Assembly (NCBI RefSeq): GCF_014212015.1
Contig: NZ_JACJVN010000028.1
Location: 40,702-104,701, forward strand
Reading direction: 5' to 3'
Origin: Cohnella lubricantis
GTDB taxonomy: Bacteria > Bacillota > Bacilli > Paenibacillales > Paenibacillaceae
DNA: 64,000 nucleotides
The translations under genes were made by a program, and so were the position numbers. Of this stretch, positions 53,426 through 63,800 are shown piece after piece. The stretch's first letter is position 1. Each line of letters opens with the position of its first letter. Below the pieces are notes generated by a model, which saw only the letters and a program-made list of their open reading frames with translations, was not told the DNA's origin and ran no database searches.

Positions 53426-54541
53426 TTATTTCAGAGCTTCCGGGTTTAGCCCTTCCAGCTCCGGAATGACGAACAAGCCGTCTTTGCGGATGAGGACGTC
53501 GTCGAAGTAAATCTCGCCGCCGCCGTATTCCGGCCGCTGAATGAGGACGAGATCCCAGTGGATGGACGAGCGGTTGCCGTTGTCGCATGTCTCATAAGCC
53601 TGGCCTGGCGTAAAGTGCAGGCTGCCGGCGATTTTCTCATCGAACAGCGTATCCTTCATCGGATGCAGAATGAACGGGTTGAAGCCGAGGCTGAACTCCC
53701 CGATGCGGCGCGCTCCTTCGTCGCTGTCCAGCAACTGGTTGATGCGCGCATCGTCGTTAGCGGTCGCCTTGACGATCTTGCCTTTCTCGAACGTGAAGGA
53801 GATGTTCTCGTAAGTGAAGCCGTTATAGACGCTCGGCGTATTGTAAGAGATCGTGCCGTTGACGGAGTCGCGGATCGGGCAGGAATACACTTCGCCGTCC
53901 GGAATGTTGCGCTCGCCGGAGCACTTCACCGCGCCCATGCCTTTGATCGAGAACGTCAAATCCGTGCCCGGGCCGACGATGCGCACCTTGTCCGTGCGGT
54001 CCATCAGCTTCTTGAGCGGATTCATCGCCTCGTCCATCTTGGCGTAATCCAAGTTGCATACATCGAAGTAGAAGTCCTCGAACGCTTCCGTGCTCATATT
54101 GGCCGATTGCGCCATCGATTGGTTCGGATAGCGAAGGACGACCCACTTCGTTCTCTTCACGCGCTGCTCCATATGTACGGGATGACGATGAATGCGGTCA
54201 TACAGCTTCATCTTGTCGGACGGCACGTCGGACAGTTCATTCAGATTGTCGCCCGCGCGAATGCCGATATAGGCTTGCATCCGCTCCATCCGGTTCAGGT
54301 CGTAGGCCGACCAGGTCTTCATCTGTTCCTCGGTCGCATGATTCAGGAGCGCACGGGTGACGGAACGGTCTTCGATCTCCACGAACGGATGTCCGCCGCG
54401 CTTGGCGACTTCTTCGATACAAGCCTTGAGCAGCTCGCGTTCCGAACCGATCATCTCGATCAATACGTTCTCTCCCGGCTGCACCTTCACGGAATAGCCG
54501 ACTAAATTCTCAGCAAGCTTCTGGATACGCGAATCGCGCAT
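53426..54541 (-). CDS. Aminopeptidase of peptidase family M29
   Basis: 371 residues. Thermophilic-aminopeptidase family, a cytosolic metalloenzyme with two metal ions. Visible: IQKLAENLVGYSVKVQPGENVLIEM, DLTFSIKG, GEVYSCPIRDSVNG (metal-binding Glu), EFSLGFNPF, SLHFTPGQAYE and SSIHWDLVLIQ (His and Asp ligands). ATG at 54541 with AGGGG 8 bases upstream. Monocistronic. Confidence 0.95.
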   Translation of the reverse strand: MRDSRIQKLAENLVGYSVKVQPGENVLIEMIGSERELLKACIEEVAKRGGHPFVEIEDRSVTRALLNHATEEQMKTWSAYDLNRMERMQAYIGIRAGDNLNELSDVPSDKMKLYDRIHRHPVHMEQRVKRTKWVVLRYPNQSMAQSANMSTEAFEDFYFDVCNLDYAKMDEAMNPLKKLMDRTDKVRIVGPGTDLTFSIKGMGAVKCSGERNIPDGEVYSCPIRDSVNGTISYNTPSVYNGFTYENISFTFEKGKIVKATANDDARINQLLDSDEGARRIGEFSLGFNPFILHPMKDTLFDEKIAGSLHFTPGQAYETCDNGNRSSIHWDLVLIQRPEYGGGEIYFDDVLIRKDGLFVIPELEGLNPEALK

Positions 54542-54601
54542 ATGGTTATCCCCTCTCGACTTTGGCTTCCATGGCAATGAATGCCAAGCGAAGAGCAGCC
54601 G

Positions 54602-55273
54602 TTAATGCCCCTCTTCCTGGTTTATTATAGCACTGTCCGCCCTCCGGCGAAAATGTGTGATGGAAGCTCGCTTCTGCGTCCGCCAAGCGCCTCCTATTCG
54701 GTACTGCAGGACGGTCTCTTCCTTTAGCTCCGCCGGGAACCAGGTACGCCGGTCCGCCGTCCACCGGCAGACGGTAGTCGCCTTCAGCGATTGGAGCGCC
54801 TCATCCCGCTGCTTGGACGCCTTCAGGTCGGCACGCAGCAGATCGACTGCTCTAGCCCTCGCTGCTTCAGGCTTCAGCGCTATCATAAGCGCAACTGTAT
54901 TAGCGCCTGACGGCTCGTAAGCAACCGCCGCCGCCTGAAGCTGCACAGCTTCCATTAGCGATAACGGATCGGTTCCGCCATCCGCGTCCGGCTGCCGGGC
55001 AGAAGAAGCCTCCCATTGAAGCGCAGCCAGCCGATGGCCCGCTACCTCGCCGCGGAACTGGCGCCGCCGTTCCATCGTTCCCCCTTCGTTCATAACGGTA
55101 TATTCACCGGAGAACGAGTAGCGGTCGCTTCCCGCAAGGGCCGATGCTGACAGCGCGAATGCTTGGTCCGCCGGCATCCCGGCAGGGGCCAGACAGCCCG
55201 AGCAAGCCGCGAGGCAGCTTAGCGCAGCCAGCAAGGAGCCTGCCAAGCGCAAGCGCATAACACAGACGTTCAT
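54602..55273 (-). CDS. Putative lipoprotein of unknown function
   Basis: 223 residues. The N-terminus MNVCVMRLRLAGSLLAALSCLAACSG is a lipoprotein signal peptide (lipobox LAAC or SGC). The mature part contains FSGEYTVMNEGG and a hydrophobic-charged repeat region; it could be an LppX-like or LolA-like carrier fold, but I do not recognise a family. ATG with AGGGG 8 bases upstream. It follows no other gene closely: the GGDEF gene upstream ends 172 bases away with a hairpin in between. Confidence 0.6.
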   Translation of the reverse strand: MNVCVMRLRLAGSLLAALSCLAACSGCLAPAGMPADQAFALSASALAGSDRYSFSGEYTVMNEGGTMERRRQFRGEVAGHRLAALQWEASSARQPDADGGTDPLSLMEAVQLQAAAVAYEPSGANTVALMIALKPEAARARAVDLLRADLKASKQRDEALQSLKATTVCRWTADRRTWFPAELKEETVLQYRIGGAWRTQKRASITHFRRRADSAIINQEEGH

Positions 55274-55346
55274 TCGCTACGCCCCTCTCGCCCCTAGCGT
55301 CTCCCCCTCGGCGTACCTTATTCCAGCCGCCAAGCAACAACAAGTA

Positions 55347-55376
55347 AGGACGAACCGGCCTCAACCGATTCGTCCT
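55347..55376. terminator. Hairpin between the GGDEF gene and the lipoprotein gene
   Basis: AGGACGAAxCGG pairs with CCGxTTCGTCCT over 12 positions (one wobble). The tail on the minus strand is TACTTGTT, so termination is likely but not strong. Confidence 0.5.
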
Positions 55377-55445
55377 CTAGTCTTCTGAACTCGACCTTCT
55401 ACCTGCGGCGGCTATTGGCTGGTTATCCGCAGTTCTGAAGCGCAG

Positions 55446-57431
55446 TCACCCGACCGCGACGTTGTTGCGCCCTTTGTGCTTGGCGCTGTAGAGCGCCATG
55501 TCCGCGCGGTAGAACAGCGACTCGACGCTGATCTTGTCGTCGGCGGCCGACCATTCGGACAGCCCGCAGCTGACCGTTACCGTCGGATTCGTCTCTTCCT
55601 CCACACGCATACGAATCCGTTCGGCAACCCGCATCGTCTGCTCCATGGTCAGCTTCGGCAAGTAGATCGCCAATTCCTCGCCGCCCCACCTGGCCGCGAT
55701 ATCCGTATCCCGAATCGCCGACCGGATGATCGAGCTCACCTGGACGAGGATCGCATCCCCGATCTGATGCCCGAACGTATCGTTGATCTGCTTGAAATGG
55801 TCGATATCAACCAGAATCAGCGAACCGTAGCTGTCCTTCTGCTGCTTGTGCTGAATTCGCTCGTTCAAATAATGGCGGGCGAACAGGCCGGTCAAATTGT
55901 CGGTAATGACCATTCGCCGGACTTCCGCATGCAGGGAAGAATTCGATACCGCCAAGCCCAGATGTGCGGACAGAACCTGCAGAAGCTTGTAATTGTCGTA
56001 GGAGAAATGATTCGGCAGGCGATGGGTTACCATCACGGCGCCGGTCACAAGGCCGTCCAGCAGCAGCGGAGCAGCGAGCAAGGACCGTGATTGAGTGACG
56101 TCCATCACATAAGAACCGACCGGCGCAGCCGAGCGATAATCGGATAGAATGATCGGTTCTTTGGTGGACAGCATGACGCCGCAGAAGCCGTAATCCATCG
56201 AGAACTTCTCGCTCTCCATATTAGCCGCATTCGTGGACATGACCACGAAATGGCCGTTCATCCGGTCCAACTGCAGGATAAAACAATAATCCGCTTTGAA
56301 AATGTCCAACAGTTCGTCTGTCGCGAACTTCATCGTGTCCGACAGCTTAAGGCTGCTATTGAGCCGCTTCGTCAGCTCGTTGATCAGCCGAAGCTCTCCG
56401 ATCAGCGTATTGGACTGTTCATGGAGCTTCGCCTTCTCGAAAGCTGTCCCCGCCGCCCCTGTCAATATTCGCAGGAAGCGCATATCCTCTTCTTCGAAGC
56501 GCTTGCCGGACACGTCAAGCAGAAGAACGCCGTATACGCCTTGCTTGCCCGTCAGCGGAAAAGCGAAACGCCGCCGGGCGCCTTCCGTTTCTTCTCGAAT
56601 GGCGCTTTCCATGAAAGCTCTCCAGCAGATGTCCATCTCCTGCTGATGGAACGCTAACGGCTGCACTCTCTCGTTGGAGCTGTTGTAATCCTGGGACAAG
56701 AACAGATCGGTCCTGCATGCAGGATACAGCTGTTCCAAGATGTTGAACACTTCTGACAAGACGCTCTCAACATCAATATGGTCGTTCAACCGCCTCAGCA
56801 CTTCGAATAGCATGTCCCGTCTGAGCTCTTCGCGGTTGCTCAGCTGATTCGAATGCAGCTGGTCTCGGACAAACATCATCTCGAAGCGCTTGTACAAGCA
56901 GCTTCTGAAGTGAAGCGCAGCCGCCTGAAGCAGCTTCATCTCAACGGCATGCGCTTCTCCTGGCGGCAGCAGGCAGGCTAGCGCCGCGCAAGGAATTCCC
57001 GTTGCGCGGGTGAAGACCGGCACCGCGACTGAATCGAACGCCTTTAACGGCGCCAAGGTATGCTCGTCCGCCCGAAGCGTCATAGGACGGCATGCCTTAA
57101 ACGCAGCTGCAGCCGCGTTCGCGCCGATGAGATCCGGGCTCCAGTCGGACAGCGCGGACGGCGGATCTTCAGTTCCTCTTCCTAAAGAGGAGACAACCGA
57201 GCCGTCCGGATGGAGCAGATAGATCGGAATCTCATACGGCCATGGGAACCCTTCGGATTGCTCCTGCCAATCCGCGAAGCTCTCGGCGAGTATTCGATGC
57301 ATATAAGGCAAATCCGCTTCAGCCAAATCTTGGCGTTCCAGCCATTGCGGATAATCGCTCGCAGCACGGGGCAGCCTGCTGTCCGCTTGAACCAACCCGT
57401 TCGATAGACCGCTATCTCCATTAGGCGCCAT
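55446..57431 (-). CDS. GAF-GGDEF diguanylate cyclase
   Basis: 661 residues, no membrane span. Two GAF-like sensor domains (about 205-335 and 350-490) precede a GGDEF domain with an intact active site (RWGGEEL) and a c-di-GMP inhibitory RxxD five residues upstream (RDTD). It should make c-di-GMP and be product-inhibited. The N-terminal 190 residues are not assigned. Start ATG 57431 with AAGGAGGTG upstream. No c-di-GMP effector lies next to it. Confidence 0.92.
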   Translation of the reverse strand: MAPNGDSGLSNGLVQADSRLPRAASDYPQWLERQDLAEADLPYMHRILAESFADWQEQSEGFPWPYEIPIYLLHPDGSVVSSLGRGTEDPPSALSDWSPDLIGANAAAAAFKACRPMTLRADEHTLAPLKAFDSVAVPVFTRATGIPCAALACLLPPGEAHAVEMKLLQAAALHFRSCLYKRFEMMFVRDQLHSNQLSNREELRRDMLFEVLRRLNDHIDVESVLSEVFNILEQLYPACRTDLFLSQDYNSSNERVQPLAFHQQEMDICWRAFMESAIREETEGARRRFAFPLTGKQGVYGVLLLDVSGKRFEEEDMRFLRILTGAAGTAFEKAKLHEQSNTLIGELRLINELTKRLNSSLKLSDTMKFATDELLDIFKADYCFILQLDRMNGHFVVMSTNAANMESEKFSMDYGFCGVMLSTKEPIILSDYRSAAPVGSYVMDVTQSRSLLAAPLLLDGLVTGAVMVTHRLPNHFSYDNYKLLQVLSAHLGLAVSNSSLHAEVRRMVITDNLTGLFARHYLNERIQHKQQKDSYGSLILVDIDHFKQINDTFGHQIGDAILVQVSSIIRSAIRDTDIAARWGGEELAIYLPKLTMEQTMRVAERIRMRVEEETNPTVTVSCGLSEWSAADDKISVESLFYRADMALYSAKHKGRNNVAVG

Positions 57432-57593
57432 CCCCGCACCTCCTTGCTCCGTTCTGCCAATTCTTCTCTCCTAACTATACAATGAATACAGGAATTTTGC
57501 ACTATATCATCTTCAAAATAAAGGGACTTTCGTTGCGAGTTTTCGAAGGCGCGAATAGTTGGGCTTAGGGAATGATTTCAAGCTGATTCCCCC

Positions 57594-57621
57594 TTGACTT
57601 CGCGAGCTATGATCGTATAAT
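57594..57621 (+). promoter_or_regulatory. Promoter of rpsD
   Basis: TTGACT (57594-57599), 16 bases, TATAAT (57616-57621). It is 187 bases upstream of the start codon, leaving a long leader. Confidence 0.82.
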
Positions 57622-57627
57622 ATTACT

Positions 57628-57807
57628 TGTTGAATATTGGGCAAACGCTTTGTGTCACCCTCACGGAAGATTCACCGGCGGGCAGCGGCTGAGATCCTGC
57701 CGGGTCTTGTAGGAAGACGGACAAGTTTTCCGCCAAGTTTGGAATGGACCGGCGCAACGGACCCCCATTTTCAAAATCTGATTTTGAAAAAGGAGTTACG
57801 CATACTA
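57628..57807 (+). promoter_or_regulatory. rpsD leader with hairpin next to the ribosome binding site
   Basis: About 180 bases of untranslated leader. Bacillus rpsD is autoregulated by S4 binding its leader; the length here fits, although I could not match the known pseudoknot. TTTTCAAAAT (57768-57777) and ATTTTGAAAA (57781-57790) form a perfect 10-bp hairpin that ends directly at the AGGAG site, so access to the site could depend on it. Confidence 0.5.
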
Positions 57808-58407
57808 ATGGCACGTTATACAGGACCCAAGTTTAAATTAAGCCGCCGTCTGGGCATTTCCCTTCTCGGCAATGGCAAAGATCTGAAGCGCCCGTTCCCT
57901 CCGGGTCAACACGGCGCTAACCAGCGTCGCAAAGTCAGCGAATACGGCAAGCAATTGCTCGAGAAGCAGAAGCTTCGCCACATGTATGGCCTGAACGAGA
58001 CGCAATTCCGCAACCTGTTCGATCGCGCTTCCGCGATGAAGGGCAAAGCGGGCGAGAACTTCATGTTCCTGCTCGAGAGCCGTCTGGACAACCTCGTGTA
58101 CCGTCTGGGCTGGTCGAACTCCCGTCCGGGCGCTCGCCAATTGGTCTCTCACGGCCACGTTACGGTTAACGGCAAGAAGGTCGACATCGCTTCCTACACC
58201 GTACAACCGGGCGACGTGATCGGCCTGCGCGAGCGCAGCCGCGGCCTGAAGACGATCAAGGAAGCGATCGAAGGCCGTCATCACCTGCCGACGTACCTGG
58301 ACTTCAACGCTGCGGCAATGGAAGGCAAGTACGTTCGCCTGCCGAGCCGCGACGAGCTGTCCCAAGAGATTGACGAGAAGCAAATCGTCGAGTTCTACAA
58401 CCGCTAA
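57808..58407 (+). CDS. rpsD: 30S ribosomal protein S4
   Basis: 199 residues. Primary 16S rRNA-binding protein and, in Bacilli, a regulator of its own gene. [31 protein letters not shown], and the S4 RNA-binding domain [22 protein letters not shown] are standard, and it is the zinc-free form (no CxxC at the N-terminus). ATG at 57808 with AGGAG 12 bases upstream; a longer frame reads into the leader. Single gene, with its own terminator. Confidence 0.98.
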   Translation: MARYTGPKFKLSRRLGISLLGNGKDLKRPFPPGQHGANQRRKVSEYGKQLLEKQKLRHMYGLNETQFRNLFDRASAMKGKAGENFMFLLESRLDNLVYRLGWSNSRPGARQLVSHGHVTVNGKKVDIASYTVQPGDVIGLRERSRGLKTIKEAIEGRHHLPTYLDFNAAAMEGKYVRLPSRDELSQEIDEKQIVEFYNR

Positions 58408-58434
58408 TCGTTCGATTCAGCGTGCGATGGAACG

Positions 58435-58468
58435 AAACCCCGAACCGCCAGTGCGGTTCGGGGTTTTT
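58435..58468 (+). terminator. Intrinsic terminator after rpsD
   Basis: AAACCCCGAACCGC (58435-58448) and GCGGTTCGGGGTTT (58453-58466) form a perfect 14-bp stem, followed by TT. Confidence 0.94.
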
Positions 58469-58509
58469 CATTCGCTATCCTATTGAACGGCATATAATGA
58501 ATGATTGCG

Positions 58510-60075
58510 TTACGCGTTCCCCGGGGGCAAATCCGCCGGAGCCGATGCCGGCTCGATGGCTGGCTTCGGATTCGCGGCCGGGGCGGCCGGCGAGACAACG
58601 CCCGATGCGGCCGGCGAGGCAGAACGGTTCGTCAGCCCCTGCACGAGCTTGCTGATATCGAGGCCCGACACGCTCTTCAGCATCTCCGGCGCTGTCGCCA
58701 TCAGCGACGTTACATAGTTGCTGACGCGAGCCGCGCCTTCGCCGTGGCCGGTATCGACGACGGTCAGCTTGTCGATCGAAGAGATCGGTTCCGCCACCTT
58801 GCCCGCCAGCTCCGGCAGCATCTTCGCGACGATGTCGAGCACAGCCGCTTCGCCGAAGCTCTCGAACGCCTGCGCGAGCTTCTCCTTCGCTTCTGCTTCC
58901 GCCAGGCCGCGAAGCCGGATAACCTCCGCTTCGGCCGTCCCCTTCGCCCGCTCCGCTTCGGCTTCCGCCAAGCCGCTGAGCCGCTTCTGCTCAGCATTCG
59001 CCTTCGCTTCCGCTTCAATCTTATACTTCAGCGCATCCGCTTCGTTCATCTTCCGCGCCTTATCGGCTTCGGCCGCTTGCTCGACAGCGTAGCGGTCGGC
59101 GTCCGCCTTCTTCTTCACTTCCGCGTCATATTGCTTCTCGCGGCGCAGAATTTCCTTCGCCTCCAGATCGATCTCGCGCTCCTTCCGAACGAGCTCGACC
59201 TTCATCTGCTCTTCGACAACGCTCTGCTTCGAGCGCGCTTCTTGGATAGAATAGGCCTGATCCGCTTCCGCCTTGGCCTGATCCTGTTCCTTCTTGAACG
59301 ATGCGACCTTCAGCTCCTTCGCCTTCGTCGCTTCGGCGATATTCGTGTCGCGCAGCAGCTCCGCCTTCTGCCCTTCCTCCTCGGCCGCCGCCTTCTGAAT
59401 GCGCGAATCCCGAATCGCCTGCGCCTCGGCGATGTCGGCGTCCCGCTTGACGGCCGCGATCCGCGGCTTGCCTAGCGCCTCCAGATAGCCGTGTTTGTCG
59501 CGAACATCCTTGATCGTGAACGACACAATCTGAAGGCCCATCTTCTTCAGGTCGCGCGCCGCGACGCTCTGTACTTCCTGCGCGAATTTGTCGCGGTTGC
59601 GATACATTTCTTCGACGGTCATCATGCCGAGAATGGCGCGCAGATGGCCTTCCAGCACCTCCTGAGCTTCCCCCTTGAGCGCTTCCGTCGGCTTGCCCAT
59701 GAACTGCTCCGCCGCTGTGGCGATGTCTTCTACCGACCCGCCGATCTTAATGATCGCCACCGCATCGGTCATAACCGGAACGCCTTGCTCCGTATACACT
59801 TCCGGTGTTGTCACATCCAGCTTATGCGACAGCAGCGACAGGAATTGCGCTTGCTGGAAGATCGGCAGAATGAAGGCACCGCCGCCTCGCACGATCTTGA
59901 TGCGCCGGCCGGAGTCGTCGATCGACACATTCTTGCTCCCCAGGAACGAACCGGTGACGATCATCGCTTCGTCTGGCGCTACCGTCTTGTAGCGAGCCCA
60001 GAACGCGATGCCCAACACGAGCAATACAGCAACGACAATGATGGGTATGTACAAAAAGTCCGGAATGTTATCCAT
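58510..60075 (-). CDS. floT: Flotillin-like scaffold protein FloT
   Basis: 521 residues. Organises functional membrane microdomains. An N-terminal membrane hairpin (residues 8-27), then an SPFH/PHB domain (about 30-210), a long Ala/Glu/Lys-rich coiled-coil with EAEAKA-type repeats (about 215-430) and a C-terminal region that ends in a Pro/Ala-rich tail (about 490-521). The tail is longer and more Pro-rich than in B. subtilis FloT (YuaG). Start ATG after AAGGAAGG. Cotranscribed with yuaF, whose stop lies 50 bases upstream. Confidence 0.96.
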   Translation of the reverse strand: MDNIPDFLYIPIIVVAVLLVLGIAFWARYKTVAPDEAMIVTGSFLGSKNVSIDDSGRRIKIVRGGGAFILPIFQQAQFLSLLSHKLDVTTPEVYTEQGVPVMTDAVAIIKIGGSVEDIATAAEQFMGKPTEALKGEAQEVLEGHLRAILGMMTVEEMYRNRDKFAQEVQSVAARDLKKMGLQIVSFTIKDVRDKHGYLEALGKPRIAAVKRDADIAEAQAIRDSRIQKAAAEEEGQKAELLRDTNIAEATKAKELKVASFKKEQDQAKAEADQAYSIQEARSKQSVVEEQMKVELVRKEREIDLEAKEILRREKQYDAEVKKKADADRYAVEQAAEADKARKMNEADALKYKIEAEAKANAEQKRLSGLAEAEAERAKGTAEAEVIRLRGLAEAEAKEKLAQAFESFGEAAVLDIVAKMLPELAGKVAEPISSIDKLTVVDTGHGEGAARVSNYVTSLMATAPEMLKSVSGLDISKLVQGLTNRSASPAASGVVSPAAPAANPKPAIEPASAPADLPPGNA

Positions 60076-60125
60076 TTAACACGCATCCTTCCTTCTATCT
60101 GTCCAATTTGGTCTTGCTTCTTCTA

Positions 60126-60650
60126 TTAATCCATGCGCGACACGTAAAGCGTTCCTTCCTTAACTTCAACAACTACAACCGCGGTTCCGCTCGGCACCTC
60201 CTCTCTGTCGAAGCTAGCGGCGGTGTGATTCACGTTGCCCGCCCCGACACGAACCAGCACTTCGCCGAAGCCGTTCGCCGGAATCGAGGTCAGCACCTCC
60301 GCCCTCTTGCCGGCGAGATCCTCCATCGAATACCCTGTCGAATTCTCGCTGTCCCGCATCGGGCGAACGTAGATGAAGTACATTCCCGCACCGATTGCGA
60401 CAGCAATCGTGACAGCCCCTGCATATACGCCAGCATTCGGCCAAGAAGAATAGCGGTCCAGCAGCAGTCCGCTTCCGCCGAACACCGTCACCGCGCCGGA
60501 CAGGACAACCGGTTGGAACAGATGATTCACGTCGATCGGCAGCCAGCCCGTTGCGCCGTCCGCCGCTCCGCCAAGCACGTCGCCGAAGATAAGCGTGATA
60601 ATCGCGATCAACGCTCCGAAGACGAGGCAGCACCAGAACAACGCCTCCAT
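60126..60650 (-). CDS. yuaF: NfeD-like membrane protein YuaF
   Basis: 174 residues. Four hydrophobic segments are followed by a C-terminal OB-fold (about 110-172, LAGKRAEVLTSIPANGFGEVLVRVG). NfeD proteins are encoded next to flotillins and help in membrane organisation. ATG with GGGGGAGGG upstream. First gene of the yuaF-floT operon; a SigW-type promoter lies upstream, as in B. subtilis. Confidence 0.93.
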   Translation of the reverse strand: MEALFWCCLVFGALIAIITLIFGDVLGGAADGATGWLPIDVNHLFQPVVLSGAVTVFGGSGLLLDRYSSWPNAGVYAGAVTIAVAIGAGMYFIYVRPMRDSENSTGYSMEDLAGKRAEVLTSIPANGFGEVLVRVGAGNVNHTAASFDREEVPSGTAVVVVEVKEGTLYVSRMD

Positions 60651-60710
60651 GACAACCCTCCCCCTTTCCTGATGCTCCTCTTAATTTCCTATTAGCGGTA
60701 ATTATTCAAT

Positions 60711-60739
60711 TATACGTGACAAATCAGGATAAAGTTTCT
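60711..60739 (-). promoter_or_regulatory. SigW-type promoter of yuaF-floT
   Basis: AGAAAC (rc of 60734-60739), 17 bases, CGTATA (rc of 60711-60716), matching the ECF SigW consensus TGAAAC-N16/17-CGTA. The B. subtilis yuaF-floT operon is a known SigW target. Confidence 0.75.
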
Positions 60740-60783
60740 TATTGCATGTATTTCTCTCTCTTATTTAAGCGTCCTTCCGATGG

Positions 60784-60812
60784 AAGTCAAATGAAGTCGA
60801 GTGTGCTATAAT
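60784..60812 (+). promoter_or_regulatory. Promoter of the class A PBP gene
   Basis: TGCTATAAT is a perfect extended -10 (60804-60812); a weak -35 AAGTCA lies 17 bases upstream at 60784-60789. It diverges from the SigW promoter. Confidence 0.6.
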
Positions 60813-60841
60813 ATGTGTTGTTTGTTTGAAGGAGGCTGCAT

Positions 60842-63800
60842 ATGAACGAGTCGAAACAAGTCCCTCCGCCGCAAGAACGGAAAGGCTCCGGCTGGTGGAT
60901 GGCGACGCGCATTTTCATTTATACGATTCTCTGGCTGGTTCTATTCGGGATCCTGTCCGGCTTGGTCGCCGTAGGGGCTGTAGGGGGATATGTAGCAGCG
61001 CTGGTCAAGGACGATCCGGTCCGCCCGCAATCTCTTATTGAAGAGAAAATTAATGCAAACGCCATCACCGGATTCGTCTATTTCCGTGATAATACGTTGA
61101 TCGGCCAGCTCCGCACGGAGGAAGATCGGCAACCGGTTACATACGACCAAATTCCCCAGACCGTTATCGATGCCGTCACTTCGATCGAAGACCATAACTT
61201 TTTTAACCATATTGGCATCGATATGAACGGCTTATTGCGCGCGGTTAAGCAGCAGCTTCTGAACGAAGATGTGCAGACCGGCGGCAGTACGCTGACCCAG
61301 CAGCTCGCCCGTCAGGTGTTCCTGACGCTCGACAAGACGACCAGCCGCAAGGCGAAGGAGATCTTCTTGGCGCTTCGGCTGGAGCAGTACTTAAGCAAAG
61401 ACGAGATCATTACCGCCTATTTGAATAAGATCAACTATGGCAACGGTTCTTCAGGCTATACGCTGTACGGTATCAAAGCGGCTGCCAGAGGCATTTTCGG
61501 TCTTGAATTGAACCAGCTGAATCTGGCTCAATCTGCCTATCTCGCAGGGGTTCCGCAGCTTCCCTCCACTTATTCCGCGTTCACGAGCAAAGGGGAGTTT
61601 AGGGAGTCCGGCTTCAACGCCGCGTTGAAAAGGCAGAAGCTAGTGCTCGAGAAGATGCTCGAGTATGGCAAAATCACGCAAGCGCAATATGACGAAGCGA
61701 TCTCATTCGATCTCTATGCTTCACTCGCCAAGCCGACGGAGAAAGCGTACAACACTTATCCGTATCTGATGCTCGAGGCGGAGCGCGAAGCCGCTCAACT
61801 GCTTGTGCTGAAGAACAATCCGGATATGACGATGGAGGATCTGAACAAGTCGGAGAACGCCGCGCTGGTTGAGGAAGCTCGCGAGCAGCTGCTTCGCGGC
61901 GGTTACAAGGTCACGACGACGATCGACAAGACGGTCTACGACCTGATGCACGAGATCGCCGAGGATCCCGACAATTTCACGCCGGACAACAAGACCAAGG
62001 GCGTGGAACAAACCGCAGCGGTGATGCTCGACCAGAAGACTGGCGCTATCCTCGGCATGATCGAGGGACGCGACTTCCACATCGAGCAGATGAACTTCGC
62101 GACGCAGATGACCCGGCAGCCAGGATCGGCCATGAAGCCGATCGCCGCATATCTGCCGGCTCTTGACAAAGGGCTTATATCGCCCGCTAGCGTGCTCGAC
62201 GACTCCCCTATCATTCTGAATAACGGGGGAACGAGCAAGCATATCCCGAAGAACTCCAACAATCGTTACTCGGGGCTTGTCACCGCCCGCACGGCGCTTG
62301 CGCAGTCGCTTAATATTCCGGCGCTCAAGGTATACCTCGACAAGGTAACCATTCCAGAAGCGTTGGCATTCGCCCGCAAGATGGGCATTACGACGCTCGT
62401 CGAGCAGGACTATCAAGCCCAGACCGGCGTTATCGGCGGCTTGACGTACGGCGTCAGCGTCGAAGAACTGACAGGCGCATATGGCGCGATCGGCAATAAG
62501 GGCGTGCTGAACGAACCTTACCTAATTGAAGAGATTGTCGATGCCAAAGGCGAGGACGTCTACAAGCACGAACCTAACCCTCAGCGCGTGGCGTCGGAGC
62601 AGTCCGCTTACCTGATGACCGACATGCTGAAGAGCGTCATCCAGGAAGGCACCGCAACTTCGCTGAAGTCGCTGTTCAAGGGATACGGCAAGATTCCGTT
62701 CGTCGGCAAGACCGGTACGACGCAGAACTATTCCGACGTCTGGTTCGAGGGCTACACGCCGGACATTACACTCGGCGTCTGGACCGGCTACGAGAAGTCT
62801 ATTTACACGCTGTCGACGGCAGGGCATAACCGCTCGAAGGAGATCTGGGCGAAGATTATGAACGCCGTCACCGAGGCGAAGCCTGAGCTGTTCCCGACCG
62901 AGTCGTTCGAGAAGCCCGACGACATCGTATCGATGACCGTATCGAGCGTCAGCGGCAAGCTGCCGACGGATTTGACTCGCGAAGCCGGCAAGCTGACCAC
63001 CGACATTTTCAACAAGAAGTACATTCCGACCGAACAGGACGATTCGCTCGTCAAGGTGAAGTACATTACCTACAACGGCGTCAATTACCTGCCTCAGCCG
63101 GGAACGCCGGAGGATCTCATGCGCGAATCGGTCATGGTGAAGCGCGAGAAGCCGCTCGATGAGCTGATGGAAGAGATTGAAGCGGCGCTGCCGAACGTCT
63201 CGGCCGACGCCCGCAAGCCGCTCAGCTATTATCTGCCGACAGATGCCAAAGCCAGCGCGCCGTCCAAGCTCGATCCGCGAACGGAAGACGGACGCACGCC
63301 TACTGCGCCGGGCAACCCGGCGGTTGAGCTGCTCGACGGTCTCGCCCGCATCACGTTCACGCCAAGCCCGGAAGCGGACGTCGCCGGCTACCGTCTGTAC
63401 CGTTCGGTAAGCGGCGGTTCCTTCCAGAAGGTCGAGGCGTCCGTGTTCGCCGGCGATGAACCGAAATTCGTCAATTACATTTCGGCTAGCAACCAATACC
63501 AATACTACGTTACAGCGGTGGATGTGGCCGGCAACGAATCAAGCCCGAGCTCCGTCGTTCATGTCGGCGGCGGAGACGGCGATCTGATCGATCCGACCCT
63601 GCCTCTTCCGGGAGGGGACATTGGCGGAGGCACGGATGGCACTGGCGGTACAGGAGGCGCCGCTCCGCCGGAAGGAACGCAAGCTGTTCCTTCCGTACCG
63701 ACAGGGCTTAGCGGCCAAGGAGAGCCGACCGGCGTGACGCTGTCGTGGAGTGCCAACCCGGCGGCCGACAAAGTAAGCAAGTATGAGGTATGGTATAGTC

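Noticed and set aside
53558..54505. 315-codon open frame antisense to the M29 aminopeptidase gene
   Set aside because: Shadow frame; the minus-strand gene carries all family motifs.
54546..54764. 72-codon open frame at the 3' end of the lipoprotein gene
   Set aside because: Frame-shifted reading of the lipoprotein gene end, with no start signal or motif.
58501..59475. 324-codon open frame opposite floT
   Set aside because: Lies on the complement of the repetitive Ala/Glu/Lys coiled-coil coding region, which creates Arg/Leu-rich shadow frames.
62522..63502. 326-codon open frame antisense to the PBP gene
   Set aside because: Fully inside a strongly supported gene; Arg/Leu-rich shadow translation.
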